NCBI RefSeq assembly: GCF_018131075.1
Contig: NZ_JAFCLS010000042.1
Coordinates: 1-64,000 of the forward strand
DNA length: 64,000 bases
Source: Bradyrhizobium sp. JYMT SZCCT0428
Lineage (GTDB): Bacteria > Pseudomonadota > Alphaproteobacteria > Rhizobiales > Xanthobacteraceae
Direction of reading: 5' to 3'
Of this stretch, positions 32,558 through 42,089 are shown in pieces. A program made the position numbers and the translations under genes. The first letter of the stretch is position 1; each line of letters begins with the position of its first letter. The notes below the pieces were generated by a model. The model saw only the letters and a program-made list of their open reading frames with translations. It searched no databases and was not told the DNA's origin.

Positions 32558-34159
32558 ATGACCGCGCCCTGGTGGCAGAATGGCGTGATCTATCAAATCT
32601 ACCCGCGTTCCTTTCAGGACACCAATGGTGACGGCATAGGCGACCTCAGAGGGATCGAGCGGCGGCTCGATGATCTTGTCAGCCTTGGCGTCGATGCGAT
32701 CTGGATCTCCCCGATCTATCCGTCGCCGATGGTTGATTTTGGCTATGACGTTGCCGACTATTGCGCCATCGATCCACGCTTCGGGACGCTGGCAGACTTC
32801 GATGACGTGCTGATGCAAGCCCATCGGCGGGGGCTCAAGGTTCTGCTCGATTTCGTGCCCAACCACACGTCCGACCAGCATCCATGGTTCGTCGAGAGCC
32901 GCGCTTCGCGGCAAAATCAGAAAAGAGATTGGTACATCTGGCACGATGCTGCGGCTGACGGCGGACCGCCCAATAACTGGATCAGCGATTTCGGCGACTC
33001 GGCCTGGGAATGGGACGAAACCACCGGACAATATTACTACCACGCCTTCCTGAAGGAGCAGCCGGATCTCAACTGGCGTCATCCAGCCGTGCGGGCAGCG
33101 ATGTATGACGTGATGCGTTTCTGGTTCGATCGCGGCGTCGACGGCTTCCGCATCGACGTGCTCTGGCACATGGTGAAGGCCGCAGACTTCCCGAACAATC
33201 CGCCCAACCCGGCCTATCGGCCCGAAATGGGTGAAATGCACCGCCTGCTTCAACTCCATTCCACAGACCAGCCCGAGGTGCACCGGATCGCCGCCGAAAT
33301 GCGCGACATCGCCGACGGCTATGGCGCCAGGGGACAAGGCGAACGGGTTCTGATCGGTGAGATCTACCTGCCGGTCGATCGTCTGATGCACTATTACGGC
33401 GGTGAGCGCCCGGAGGTGCACTTGCCCTTCAATTTCCAGCTCATCGATACGCCGTGGCAGGCGCGCGCCCTGGCGGCTGTCATCACCAGCTATGAGGCAG
33501 CGCTACCTTTGGGTGGCTGGCCAAACTGGGTGCTCGGCAACCATGACCGGCCGCGCGTTGCGGCCAAGCGTGGGCAGGCCCAGGCCCGCGTCGCTGCGGT
33601 GCTGTTGTTGACGCTCCGTGGCACGCCCACGCTCTACTATGGCGACGAACTTGGTTTGAGCGATGTCATGATCGAAGCGTCGCAAGTACGGGATCCGCGC
33701 GAGTTGCGTGAGCCCGGTCTGGCGTTGGGCCGGGATCCCGTGCGCACGCCGATGCCATGGGATGACAGCGAAAATGCCGGTTTCACCACAGCGCATCCGT
33801 GGCTGCCGCTCAATGCCGACTGGCCGACGCGCAACGTGGCGCGAATGTCGGAGGAACCTCAATCCATCCTGACGCTTTATCGTCGGTTGCTTGCGCTCAG
33901 ACGCAATCGCCGCGCTTTGTCGATCGGCAACTTCGTTCTGTTGAATGTGGACGACGAAATGCTGGTTTACGAACGCCGGCACGGTTCGGAGCGGCTGATT
34001 GTGGCGCTCAACCTCGGCGCACAATCGCATCGACTGCCGTTGCCGGATTGGGGGCGCGGGAGCCGGGTGCTGCTGTCCACGGTCGCGGATGCGGCGCTGG
34101 TCGAAGACGGTGCCCTCCTGCTAGGGTCGAATGAAGCTGTCGTGCTCGAGGCCGGATAG
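32558..34159 (+). CDS. GH13 family alpha-glucosidase / oligo-1,6-glucosidase
   Basis: The 533-aa enzyme has the four GH13 conserved regions in order: DFVPNHTS (98-105), GFRIDVLWH with nucleophile Asp200, GEIYLP with acid/base Glu268, and NHDRPR with transition-state Asp330. QIYPRSFQDTNGDGIGDL near the N-terminus marks the GH13 subfamilies 17/23/31 (alpha-glucosidases). There is no signal peptide, so it is cytoplasmic. It is followed after 24 bp by a glycosyltransferase, suggesting paired turnover and synthesis of a small glucoside or disaccharide. Trehalose- or sucrose-cleaving activity is possible. Confidence 0.92.
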   Translation: MTAPWWQNGVIYQIYPRSFQDTNGDGIGDLRGIERRLDDLVSLGVDAIWISPIYPSPMVDFGYDVADYCAIDPRFGTLADFDDVLMQAHRRGLKVLLDFVPNHTSDQHPWFVESRASRQNQKRDWYIWHDAAADGGPPNNWISDFGDSAWEWDETTGQYYYHAFLKEQPDLNWRHPAVRAAMYDVMRFWFDRGVDGFRIDVLWHMVKAADFPNNPPNPAYRPEMGEMHRLLQLHSTDQPEVHRIAAEMRDIADGYGARGQGERVLIGEIYLPVDRLMHYYGGERPEVHLPFNFQLIDTPWQARALAAVITSYEAALPLGGWPNWVLGNHDRPRVAAKRGQAQARVAAVLLLTLRGTPTLYYGDELGLSDVMIEASQVRDPRELREPGLALGRDPVRTPMPWDDSENAGFTTAHPWLPLNADWPTRNVARMSEEPQSILTLYRRLLALRRNRRALSIGNFVLLNVDDEMLVYERRHGSERLIVALNLGAQSHRLPLPDWGRGSRVLLSTVADAALVEDGALLLGSNEAVVLEAG

Positions 34160-34183
34160 CCCGCAGCAGAGAAGGATGATCAC

Positions 34184-35191
34184 GTGCGCATTGCCATGCT
34201 GGCGCCGATCTCCTGGCGGACACCGCCGCGCCATTACGGCCCCTGGGAGCAGGTGACTAGTCTCTTGACCGAGGCCTTGGTCGCGCGCGGTGTCGACATC
34301 ACCCTGTTCGCCACCAAGGACAGCCGGACGGCGGGCAAGCTCGATGCCGTCTGCCCTGCGCCCTATTCCGAGGATACCGCGATCGACGCGAAGGTGTGGG
34401 AGATGCTCCATGTCGCCCATGTCTTTGAGCAGGCTGGTCAGTTCGACTTGATTCACAACCAGGCCGATTTCGTCCCGCTCGCCTTCTCGCGGCTGGTCGG
34501 AACCCCTGTCGTAACGACGATCCACGGTTTCTCTTCCGCGCGCATCCTGCCCGCCTACAAGGAATACGAAGAACGCGTCCACTATGTTGCCATCAGCGAC
34601 GCCGATCGCCATCCGGACCTGCGCTATGCCGCAACAATCCACCATGGCATCCCGCTGGAGGATTTCCCGTTCGACCCGCACGGCAGCGAAGATCTGCTCT
34701 TCTTCGGTCGCATTCACCCGGACAAGGGGGCGGCTGAAGCGATCGCTGCGGCAGATCGATCCGGCCGGAAATTGATCATGGCCGGCATCGTCCAGGACCA
34801 GAATTACTACGACGAGCACGTAGCGACCGCACTCGACGACGAATCCGTAGTCTATCTTGGCCCGGTTGGCGGAACGGTACGCGCGAAGACTCTGGGCTCC
34901 GCGCGGGCGCTGCTTCACCTCATCAATTTCGACGAGCCGTTCGGTCTGTCGGTGGTGGAAGCGCTCGCCTGCGGAACGCCGGTCATCGCCCGCAACCGCG
35001 GATCGATGCCCGAGCTCATAGACGATGGCGTGACCGGATTTCTGGTCGACAGCCTCGATGCGGCGGTCGATGCGATAGCTCGCATCGACGAGATCGATCG
35101 CGCTGCTTGCCGTGCCGCGGTATCGGCGCGTTTCACGGTAGACCGCATGGCAGATAGATATCTGGACCTGTACCGGTCAATCCTCGGCTGA
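34184..35191 (+). CDS. GT4 family glycosyltransferase
   Basis: The 335-aa GT-B enzyme begins MRIAMLAPISWRTPPRHYGPWEQ, with the donor-site signature EPFGLSVVEALACGTPVIA (E-x7-E) and a C-terminal GVTGFLVDSLDAAVDAI. This is the common architecture of retaining GT4 transferases acting on NDP-sugars. The start is GTG at 34184, eight bases after AAGGA; the ATG a few bases upstream is out of frame. It is co-directional with the GH13 enzyme 24 bp upstream. The acceptor is unknown. Confidence 0.9.
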   Translation: MRIAMLAPISWRTPPRHYGPWEQVTSLLTEALVARGVDITLFATKDSRTAGKLDAVCPAPYSEDTAIDAKVWEMLHVAHVFEQAGQFDLIHNQADFVPLAFSRLVGTPVVTTIHGFSSARILPAYKEYEERVHYVAISDADRHPDLRYAATIHHGIPLEDFPFDPHGSEDLLFFGRIHPDKGAAEAIAAADRSGRKLIMAGIVQDQNYYDEHVATALDDESVVYLGPVGGTVRAKTLGSARALLHLINFDEPFGLSVVEALACGTPVIARNRGSMPELIDDGVTGFLVDSLDAAVDAIARIDEIDRAACRAAVSARFTVDRMADRYLDLYRSILG

Positions 35192-35216
35192 GAACCGGGG
35201 CCTGCAGCCCTGGCGG

Positions 35217-35459
35217 TCACTCCGCCTCCAGATTGTAGTCATGGCGCAAAGCCTTCTGGATATCGAGCGCGGCGCGTGCCGCCGCGTTGGCATCGGCGTC
35301 GCCCGCGGACACCACGCACATCGACCAATTGTTCTCAGCCCGCTCATCCGTGGCGCGATTGATGGCGATCCCGCGAACGCTGGAGCAGCCGGGTTCATTG
35401 CGGAGCTTTGCCAACGCATGTGCCTGCAAGTCTTGCATCGAAAGCAGGATCTTCGCCAT
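35217..35459 (-). CDS. Small conserved-looking protein (80 aa), unknown function
   Basis: The 80-aa soluble protein reads MAKILLSMQDLQAHALAKLR with a single internal Cys pair spaced widely, then GIAINRATDERAENNWSMCV and ALDIQKALRHDYNLEAE. I associate the GIAI-R-NNWS pattern with short Bradyrhizobium proteins of unknown function. It follows another 80-aa gene by 26 bp, so the two form an operon. There is no signal peptide or membrane segment. It ends 25 bp from the convergent glycosyltransferase. Confidence 0.65.
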   Translation of the reverse strand: MAKILLSMQDLQAHALAKLRNEPGCSSVRGIAINRATDERAENNWSMCVVSAGDADANAAARAALDIQKALRHDYNLEAE

Positions 35460-35485
35460 GCAGATCTTTACCTGTGCGGGGGGCC

Positions 35486-35728
35486 TTACTTCGCGGATTT
35501 CGCGATCTTGTGTTCGAGGTGGCCGGTCTCGTAATCCCGGCGAAGCTGGCTCAGCGAGGTCTCGTTGAGCTGAAGCAAAACGTCGCTCAGCTTCTCGGTT
35601 GCCGGATAACCGGCGGCGAATCCTTGTCCGTAAATCTTGCGAAACGTGCCAACCAGCGTGGCGCCGTGCTTGTGGCTGATTTCGCCATCGTGGTTGCGGT
35701 GGCGATTGTCGAGACCTGTCTTGCTCAT
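35486..35728 (-). CDS. Small basic protein (80 aa), unknown function
   Basis: The 80-aa protein begins with a His/Arg/Asp-rich stretch (MSKTGLDNRHRNHDGEISHK) and continues KHGATLVGTFRKIYGQGFA and KLSDVLLQLNETSLSQLRRD. It is basic and probably helical in the second half. AAGGGAG precedes the ATG at 35728. It is the first gene of a two-gene unit with the 80-aa gene downstream. A GCCCTT-type inverted repeat lies just upstream. No domain is recognised. Confidence 0.65.
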   Translation of the reverse strand: MSKTGLDNRHRNHDGEISHKHGATLVGTFRKIYGQGFAAGYPATEKLSDVLLQLNETSLSQLRRDYETGHLEHKIAKSAK

Positions 35729-35740
35729 GTCGCGCTCCCT

Positions 35741-35784
35741 TTGCCCTTGGCGGGCAGCATCCTCCCGCTGGGACCAAAGGGCAA
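35741..35784. promoter_or_regulatory. Inverted repeat upstream of the two 80-aa genes
   Basis: TTGCCCTTGG (35741-35750) and CCAAAGGGCAA (35774-35784) are inverted copies differing by one extra base. They lie about 15-55 bp upstream of the start codon of the first gene. This may be an operator or a 5' leader hairpin. Confidence 0.4.
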
Positions 35785-36010
35785 CCAATGAGTTGGGCCG
35801 CTGTCTTGAGCCTCGGTGTCGCCGGCTGACGGCATGCCATCCGTGGCCGCCAATGCCCAAAGGCGAAGCAGCAGTCCGGGGAACTACCTACGAAGATCGA
35901 GAAATCTTAGCCGCCCGTTATTCTTAAGCCCGATTCATTCCTTGTTTACCGCTTTTCATAACCCTGGTTTGGCGGCGAAACGTCAACTTGCTCCGCGACA
36001 TAGGGGATCG

Positions 36011-39000
36011 ATGATGTTGCGTACCAATTTGGCGCGCATGTTCGGAGCGCTCAGCGCGACCAATGAAGCCATCCTGCGGGCTAAATCGGAGGATGAGCTT
36101 TTTCAAAGGGTTTGCGACGCTGCGGTGTTTGGCGGCAAGTTCCTCGGCACGGGCATGCTGCTCGCCGACGGCAGCGGGCGGTTGCGTTGTGTTGCCGGCG
36201 CCGGCCTTGGCGTCGATACGCTGAAGAACGCGGACAATGCCAGTTCGGTCCACGCGGATTCGGACGATGGCACGGGCCTGGCTCCGTCCGCATTTCGTAC
36301 CGGACGCTCGTTCGTCTCCAACGATTACACCAACGACGAACGGACCAAGCGCTGGCATGTCCAGGCGCGTCAGATCGGAGCCCGGTCGGCCGCTGCCGTG
36401 CCGATCAAGCGACACGAAAAACCGATCGGCGTATTGCTGTTTTATCTGGAACAACCCGATGCTTTGAACGAAGAAACGGTCGGCCTGCTCGAGCGCATGG
36501 CGGAAAACGCCTCCTTTGCACTGGACAATTTTGACCGCGACAAGGCCACGGCGCGCATCACCCGGATGTTCGCCGCGCTCACCGCGACCAACGAAGCGAT
36601 CATGCGGGCGCGTTCGGAAGACGAGATGTTCACGCGCGTCTGTGAGGCCACGGTCGAGCAGGGAAAACTGCTGGGCGCCGCCATCTTCCTGCCCGAGCCT
36701 GACACCACCTGGTTCAGGCTGGCCGCGCAGGCGAGCGTCTATCCCGAGATCACCGCGAGCCTGCGTTTCTCGTGCGATCCCGCGATCCCACAAGGACAGG
36801 GCATGGGCGGGACGGCATTCCGGACAGGCAAGCCTTGTCTCAGCAACGACGTGCCCAACGATCCGCGCTCGCGCCCGTGGTTGCCGCTGGTGGAGAAAGC
36901 CGGGCTGGCGGCATGTGCGGTGTTCCCGCTGTCCGCCGGCGCCAGGACCGTAGGGGTCATGTACTTCTTCTTTGGCGGCGGCGACCGGCTCGATGACGAG
37001 ATGACCGCCCTGATGGGGCGGATCGTCGAAAACGTCTCGTTCGGGCTGGATGGGCTGACGCAGGAAGCCGAGCCAAGCGCTGCCGAACGGCAGAAGGAGC
37101 GGATTGCGCGCCTGCTCGCCGCCCTGGGCGCCACCAACGAAGCGATCATGCGGGCAACCACGCGCGAGGAGTTGTTCCGGCGGGTATGCGAAGCGGCGGT
37201 GCTGGGCGGTGATTTCACCTCCACGGTCATTGCGCTGGCGCGCCCCGACGACGAGTTTCTGAAGGTGGTCGCGGCGGCGGGGCCCGGACGGGATCGCGTG
37301 ATCGATCTCCGCTTGTCCGCGCATGCGCATCACCCGGAAGGACTGGGCGTTACCGGCATCGCGATGCGTACGCGCAAGGCGTGCATCAGCAATGACTATC
37401 TCGCCGACTTTCCGGTGAACAGCCACTTCTACAATCGCGCCAGGGACCGTGCGACCATGTCGGGCGCGGCATTGCCGCTGATGCGCGGCGGAGAGGCGCT
37501 TGGCGCGCTGTTGTTCCTGTCGAGGGAACGCAACGCATTCACGCCTGAATTGACCGAGCTGCTGCAGCGCCTTGCCGACAATGTCGCGTTCGCATTGGAG
37601 AATTTTGAGCGCGCCGACGCGAAAACGATCGCGGATCAGCGCATCGAATATCTCGCCTCCCACGACAGCCTCACGGATCTGCCGAACCGCGAATCGTTCA
37701 ACCAGCTGCTGCACTTTGCAATCGAGTCGGCGCGGCGCCAGGATCGGCAATTGGCCGTGCTGTTCATCGATCTCGACCGTTTCAAGGTCATCAACGATTC
37801 GCTCGGCCATGACGCCGGCGACCGGCTGTTGGCCGAGATCGGCGCCCGGCTGCGGCGCAGCGTTGCGCGCTTGCGACGTCGTCGCCCGGCTTGGCGGTGA
37901 CGAGTTCGTCCTCATTCTGGAGGATGTTTCCGGGCGGGAGGACGTCGAAGGCGTCGCGCGCGACCTGCTGAGAATTTTGAGTGAGCCGATCCAGCTCAGC
38001 GGTCACGAATGTAACGTCACCGCCTCGCTTGGCGTGGCGATCTATCCGGCTGATGGCACCGACATTCAGACCCTGACCGCGAATGCCGACACAGCGATGT
38101 ATCTCGTCAAGGGCGATGGCAAGGACGGATTCAGGTTTTTCACTCGCGACACCAGGACCCAGCCCATCGAGCGGCTCACGATGGAAACCAACCTCCGGCA
38201 TGCGCTGGAGCGCAACGAGCTGCTGCTGCATTATCAGCCCAAGATCGATCTGAACACCGGCGAGATCACCGGCGTCGAGGCGCTGCTCCGCTGGCGGGCT
38301 CCGGACGGAGCCATGCTGCCGCCGTGCCAGTTCATTCCGCTTGCCGAAGAAACCGGCCTGATCGTTCCGATCGGCCTTTGGGTGCTCAGGGAAGCCTGCG
38401 CGCAGAACATGATTTGGCAGCGCCAGGGGATGCGGCCGGTCTCGATGGCGGTCAACCTTTCCCCGCGCCAGTTCGTCGACGAGCGCCTTTTGCATGACAT
38501 CGATGCGGCGCTGGCGATCAGCGGCATGCCGCCGAACCTGCTCCAGCTCGAAGTCACCGAAAGCATGGTGATGCAGAACGTCGCGCGCGCCGTGCGTGTG
38601 CTGGACGGCATCGAGGGGCGGGGCATTCATATCGCCATCGACGATTTCGGCACCGGTCACTCCTCGATGTCGCTGATGAAGCAATTCCCGATCGACACCA
38701 TCAAGATCGATCGATCCTTCGTTCGCGACCTCGCGGAGGACATGGAGGACCAGGCGATCGCGCAGGCCATCATCAGCATGGGCAAGGCGCTCGGCATGAC
38801 GGTCGTGGCCGAGGGCGTGGAGACCATCGAGCAGCAGGCGTTTTTGCGCCGGCACGGCTGCGACGAGATGCAGGGCTACCTGTTCAGCAAGCCGCTGCCG
38901 CCGGGCGGCATTGCGGATCTGCTGCGGCCGCCTCATGCGGCGTCGCCCCGCTGCAGCCGGGCGCCGAGGGTGAACCCAAAGCAGCAGAGCTTGCGATCGA

Positions 39001-39083
39001 CCAGTGAAGGCCGCGGAACCTCGCTCGGTGCCGAGGGAGGCGACGTCACATTCAGTAGTGACAAGCCCCCAGCCTTCGGGTAG
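36011..39083 (+). pseudogene. Triple-GAF, GGDEF and EAL domain c-di-GMP protein, frameshifted in GGDEF
   Basis: The intact product would be about 1020 aa. Three tandem GAF modules of about 180 aa each begin with near-identical LxATNEAI(L/M)RA...FxRVC segments. Next come a diguanylate cyclase domain and a phosphodiesterase domain (GVEALLRW, VTESMV, DDFGTGHSS, KIDRSFVRD, VAEGVE). At about 37862-37866 one extra base shifts the frame: the first frame ends LRRSVARLRRRR and stops at 37900, while +1 continues RACDVVARLGGDEF. GGDEF, the RxxD inhibition site five residues before it, and EAL are all preserved. There is no signal or membrane segment, so it is a cytosolic sensor. It may be a mutation or a sequencing error. 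Confidence 0.88.
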
Positions 39084-39087
39084 ATAT

Positions 39088-39099
39088 TTCGCATGCGAA
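39088..39099. promoter_or_regulatory. Perfect palindrome TTCGCATGCGAA upstream of marR
   Basis: The 12-bp palindrome ends 25 bases before the GTG start of the MarR gene. It lies in an AT-richer pocket (TAGATATTTCGC...AACTAAATTCC). Its position fits an autoregulatory MarR operator. Confidence 0.45.
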
Positions 39100-39124
39100 C
39101 TAAATTCCAAAAGCGCGTCCGCCA

Positions 39125-39565
39125 GTGACCTCCCGCCCGGACCGCCGGCTGGTCTTTCTGCTCAACGTCGCCCAGCGCCGGCTGCAGCGATGGGTCGCGG
39201 CGAAGACCGAGAGGAACGGGGTGACGGCCGCGCAGTCCGGCCTGCTCTTTATCCTCGGTCAACACGACGGGGCGCTGATGGGCGAGGCGGGTGCGGCGCT
39301 GGTCCTCGGTCCGCCCGGCATCAGCGGCCTGGTGGACCGGATGACGGCGGCTCGCCTGATCGAGCGGCGCGCCGATCCGGATGACGGCCGCGCGTGGCGG
39401 CTTTGGCTGACGCCGGTCGGCCGCGTGGCACTGGCGCAGTCGAAGGCCGGGCTTGCCGAAATCAATGCACGCCTCGCCGAGGGATTCACCGACGCCGAAA
39501 TCGAAATCGTCGCGCGCTGGCTCACCAGTTTTCAAACCAGGTTTCCAAGAGGAGAAGTGCAATGA
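39125..39565 (+). CDS. MarR family transcription regulator
   Basis: The 146-aa protein has the winged helix core of MarR proteins: VTAAQSGLLFILGQHDGALM, then LGPPGISGLVDRMTAARLIERRADPDDGRAW, with the wing arginines. The start must be GTG at 39125; no in-frame ATG lies between it and the upstream gene. Its last codons overlap the enoyl-CoA hydratase start by four bases (ATGA), so it probably senses a CoA thioester or aromatic acid handled by that enzyme and represses its own operon. Confidence 0.88.
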   Translation: MTSRPDRRLVFLLNVAQRRLQRWVAAKTERNGVTAAQSGLLFILGQHDGALMGEAGAALVLGPPGISGLVDRMTAARLIERRADPDDGRAWRLWLTPVGRVALAQSKAGLAEINARLAEGFTDAEIEIVARWLTSFQTRFPRGEVQ

Positions 39566-40338
39566 CCGAACACATCAAAATCGAAAACGACGGCGGCATC
39601 CTGACCCTGACGATGGCGCGGCCCGACAAGAAGAACGCGCTGACCAACGCAATGTACGGCGCGCTGGCGGACGCAATCGAGGGCGCCGAAACCGATCCCG
39701 CCGTCCGCGTGGTCCTGATCCGGGGCGAAGGCGACATGTTCACTGCCGGCAACGACGTCGGCGAGTTCGCGGCGATTGCCACCGGCCAGATGCAGGGCGA
39801 GCGGCACGTCAGCCGCTTCCTGAAATCGCTCGCACAATCCAGCCGTCCGCTGGTTGCCGCGGTCCACGGACGCGCCGTCGGCGTCGGCACCACGATGTTG
39901 CTGCATTGCGATCTCGTGGTGCTGGCCGACAACGCGCTGCTTTCAACACCGTTCGTCAATCTGGCACTGGTGCCGGAAGCCGCATCCAGCTTGCTGATGC
40001 CGCTTCGGATCGGTTATGCGCGCGCCTTTGAGATGTTTGCGCTCGGCGAATCCGTGAATGCTGCCTCCGCGCTGGCGTGGGGCATTGCCAACCGTGTCGT
40101 GCCGCTCGACCGGCTCGATGCCGAGGCAAAGGCGCTTGCGGGACGTCTCGCCAGGCAACCGGCCGGTGCCGTCAGCACGACCAAGCGGCTGATGCGCAAT
40201 CCCGAGATGTTGATGGCGCAAATACTGGCAGAGAGTGAACGGTTCGCGGAACGGTTGAAGACGATGGAGGCGCGCGAAGCCTTCACGGCATTCGCCGAGC
40301 GCCGCCCGCCGGATTTCTCAAAGCTTGCGGCAACTTGA
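39562..40338 (+). CDS. Enoyl-CoA hydratase/isomerase (crotonase) family protein
   Basis: The 258-aa crotonase-fold protein has the oxyanion-hole segments MFTAGNDVGEF and AAVHGRAVGVGTTMLLHCDLV, and the typical helix VPEAASSLLMPLRIGYARA. At the two positions that carry Glu in classical hydratase it shows Ala/Val-Gly and Pro-Glu-Ala, so isomerase or another crotonase activity is possible. AAGAGGAG precedes the ATG. It is translationally coupled to marR. It would act on an acyl-CoA in the cytosol. Confidence 0.87.
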   Translation: MTEHIKIENDGGILTLTMARPDKKNALTNAMYGALADAIEGAETDPAVRVVLIRGEGDMFTAGNDVGEFAAIATGQMQGERHVSRFLKSLAQSSRPLVAAVHGRAVGVGTTMLLHCDLVVLADNALLSTPFVNLALVPEAASSLLMPLRIGYARAFEMFALGESVNAASALAWGIANRVVPLDRLDAEAKALAGRLARQPAGAVSTTKRLMRNPEMLMAQILAESERFAERLKTMEAREAFTAFAERRPPDFSKLAAT

Positions 40339-40475
40339 CCCTATCGGACGCCCCCGCTACCTCTTTTCCCTAGCCGGCGGCCCGTGTGGCGATGCATCCG
40401 AGTGGTGCATCGCCCGCAACCATCCCACTTCATCATTGTGATGGGAGGCGTGCCGGCAACGCGCGGGGGAAACCA

Positions 40476-42089
40476 ATGAACAATAATAATGACGCTGCCG
40501 AATTCGATTACGTCATCGTCGGCGCCGGCTCGGCCGGCTGCGTGCTCGCCAACCGGCTGAGCGCGGACGGCAAGCATTCGGTGTTGCTGCTGGAGGCCGG
40601 ACCAAAGGACAGCAATCTCTGGATCCACGTGCCGATCGGCTACGGCAAGCTGTTCAAGGAAAAGTCCGTCAACTGGATGTACCAGACCGAGCCCGAGCCG
40701 GGCTTGAACGGCCGGCAGGTGTTTCAGCCGCGTGGCAAAGTGCTGGGCGGCTCGAGCTCGATCAACGGTCTGCTCTATGTGCGCGGCCAGCACGAGGATT
40801 ATGATCGCTGGCGCCAGCGCGGCAATGCCGGCTGGGGTTATGACGACGTGCTGCCCTATTTCAAAAAGGCCGAGAACCAGCAGCGCGGCGGCGACAAGTA
40901 TCACGGCACAGGCGGCCCGCTGCCGGTATCGGATTGGCGCCATGCCGATCCGCTCTCGGAAGCTTTTGTCGTTGCGGCGGCTGAGGTCGGCATTCCCACC
41001 AATCCGGATTTCAACGGCGCGACCCAGGAAGGCGCCGGATTTTTCCAGACCACGACGCAGCGCGGCCGCCGCGCCAGTTCGGCGTTCTCCTATCTTCGCC
41101 CCGCCAGGAACCGCAGCAATCTGCACATCGAAACCTCGGCATTGGCGCAGCGCATTTTGTTCGAAGGCCGCCGCGCCAAAGCGGTCGAGTACAAGCAGGA
41201 AGGCCGCGTTCGCATTGCGCGGGCGCGCAGGGAAGTCCTGGTCTCCAGCGGCGCATATAATTCGCCGCAATTGCTGCAGCTCTCCGGCGTCGGGCCCGCC
41301 GACCTCCTGAAGAGTCACGGCATCGAGGTGGTCCTCGACGCGCAAGGCGTCGGCAACGACCTGCAGGATCATTTGCAGGTCCGGCTGGTGACGCGTTGCG
41401 CCCAATCCATCACGCTGAACGACATCGTCAACAATCCGGTTCGGCGGGTGATGGCCGGCCTGCAATATGCGGCGTTCCGCAAGGGCGCGCTGACGATCGC
41501 GGCCGGCACCTCGGGCGCGTTCTTCAAGACCAGTCCGCGGCTGGCCTCGCCCGATATCCAGATTCACTTCCTGCCGTTCTCGACCGACAAGATGGGCGAG
41601 AAGCTGCATGCGCAATCGGGCTTCACGGCCTCGGTCTGCCAGCTGCGCCCCGAAAGCCGCGGCTCGCTGCGCATCAAGAGCGCCGACCCCAGCGTGGCGC
41701 CGGAAATCCGTATCAATTATCTCGCGACCGAAACCGACCGCCGCGCCTTCATCGATGGCATCAGGATATTGCGCAAGATTCTCGCGGCGCCCGCGCTAAA
41801 GCCGTTTGCGGTCGGCGAGGTCGATCCCGGCCCGAAGGTCGCGAGCGACGACGAGTTGCTGGATTTCTGCCGCCGCACCGGCAGCACGGTCTATCATCCG
41901 ACCTCGACCTGCCGGATGGGCAACGATCCGCTGGCGGTGGTCGATCAGCGTCTGAAAGTGCGCGGCATCGAGGGCCTGCGCGTGGTCGATGCTTCCATCA
42001 TGCCGGATCTGATGTCGGGCAATACCAACGCGCCCACCATCATGATCGCCGAAAAGGCCTCCGACATGATTTTGGAGGATGCGCGCTAA
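40476..42089 (+). CDS. GMC family FAD-dependent oxidoreductase (choline dehydrogenase-like)
   Basis: The 537-aa protein has the GMC dinucleotide motif VIVGAGSAGCVLANRL near residues 12-27, signature 1 (RGKVLGGSSSINGLLYVRG), signature 2 (SSGAYNSPQLLQLSGVGP) and a C-terminal TSTCRMG...VDASIMP with the catalytic His/Asn region. Such enzymes oxidise primary alcohols, choline or sugars. A start at 40476 gives the normal N-terminus. It ends in a four-base overlap with the convergent hemE. No betaine-aldehyde dehydrogenase is adjacent, so choline is not established as the substrate. Confidence 0.92.
   Translation: MNNNNDAAEFDYVIVGAGSAGCVLANRLSADGKHSVLLLEAGPKDSNLWIHVPIGYGKLFKEKSVNWMYQTEPEPGLNGRQVFQPRGKVLGGSSSINGLLYVRGQHEDYDRWRQRGNAGWGYDDVLPYFKKAENQQRGGDKYHGTGGPLPVSDWRHADPLSEAFVVAAAEVGIPTNPDFNGATQEGAGFFQTTTQRGRRASSAFSYLRPARNRSNLHIETSALAQRILFEGRRAKAVEYKQEGRVRIARARREVLVSSGAYNSPQLLQLSGVGPADLLKSHGIEVVLDAQGVGNDLQDHLQVRLVTRCAQSITLNDIVNNPVRRVMAGLQYAAFRKGALTIAAGTSGAFFKTSPRLASPDIQIHFLPFSTDKMGEKLHAQSGFTASVCQLRPESRGSLRIKSADPSVAPEIRINYLATETDRRAFIDGIRILRKILAAPALKPFAVGEVDPGPKVASDDELLDFCRRTGSTVYHPTSTCRMGNDPLAVVDQRLKVRGIEGLRVVDASIMPDLMSGNTNAPTIMIAEKASDMILEDAR

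Noticed and set aside
35924..37915. 663-codon frame antisense to the GAF-GGDEF protein
   Set aside because: Length comes from the codon bias of the real gene on the other strand; the protein is Arg/Ala/Gly-rich with no domain.
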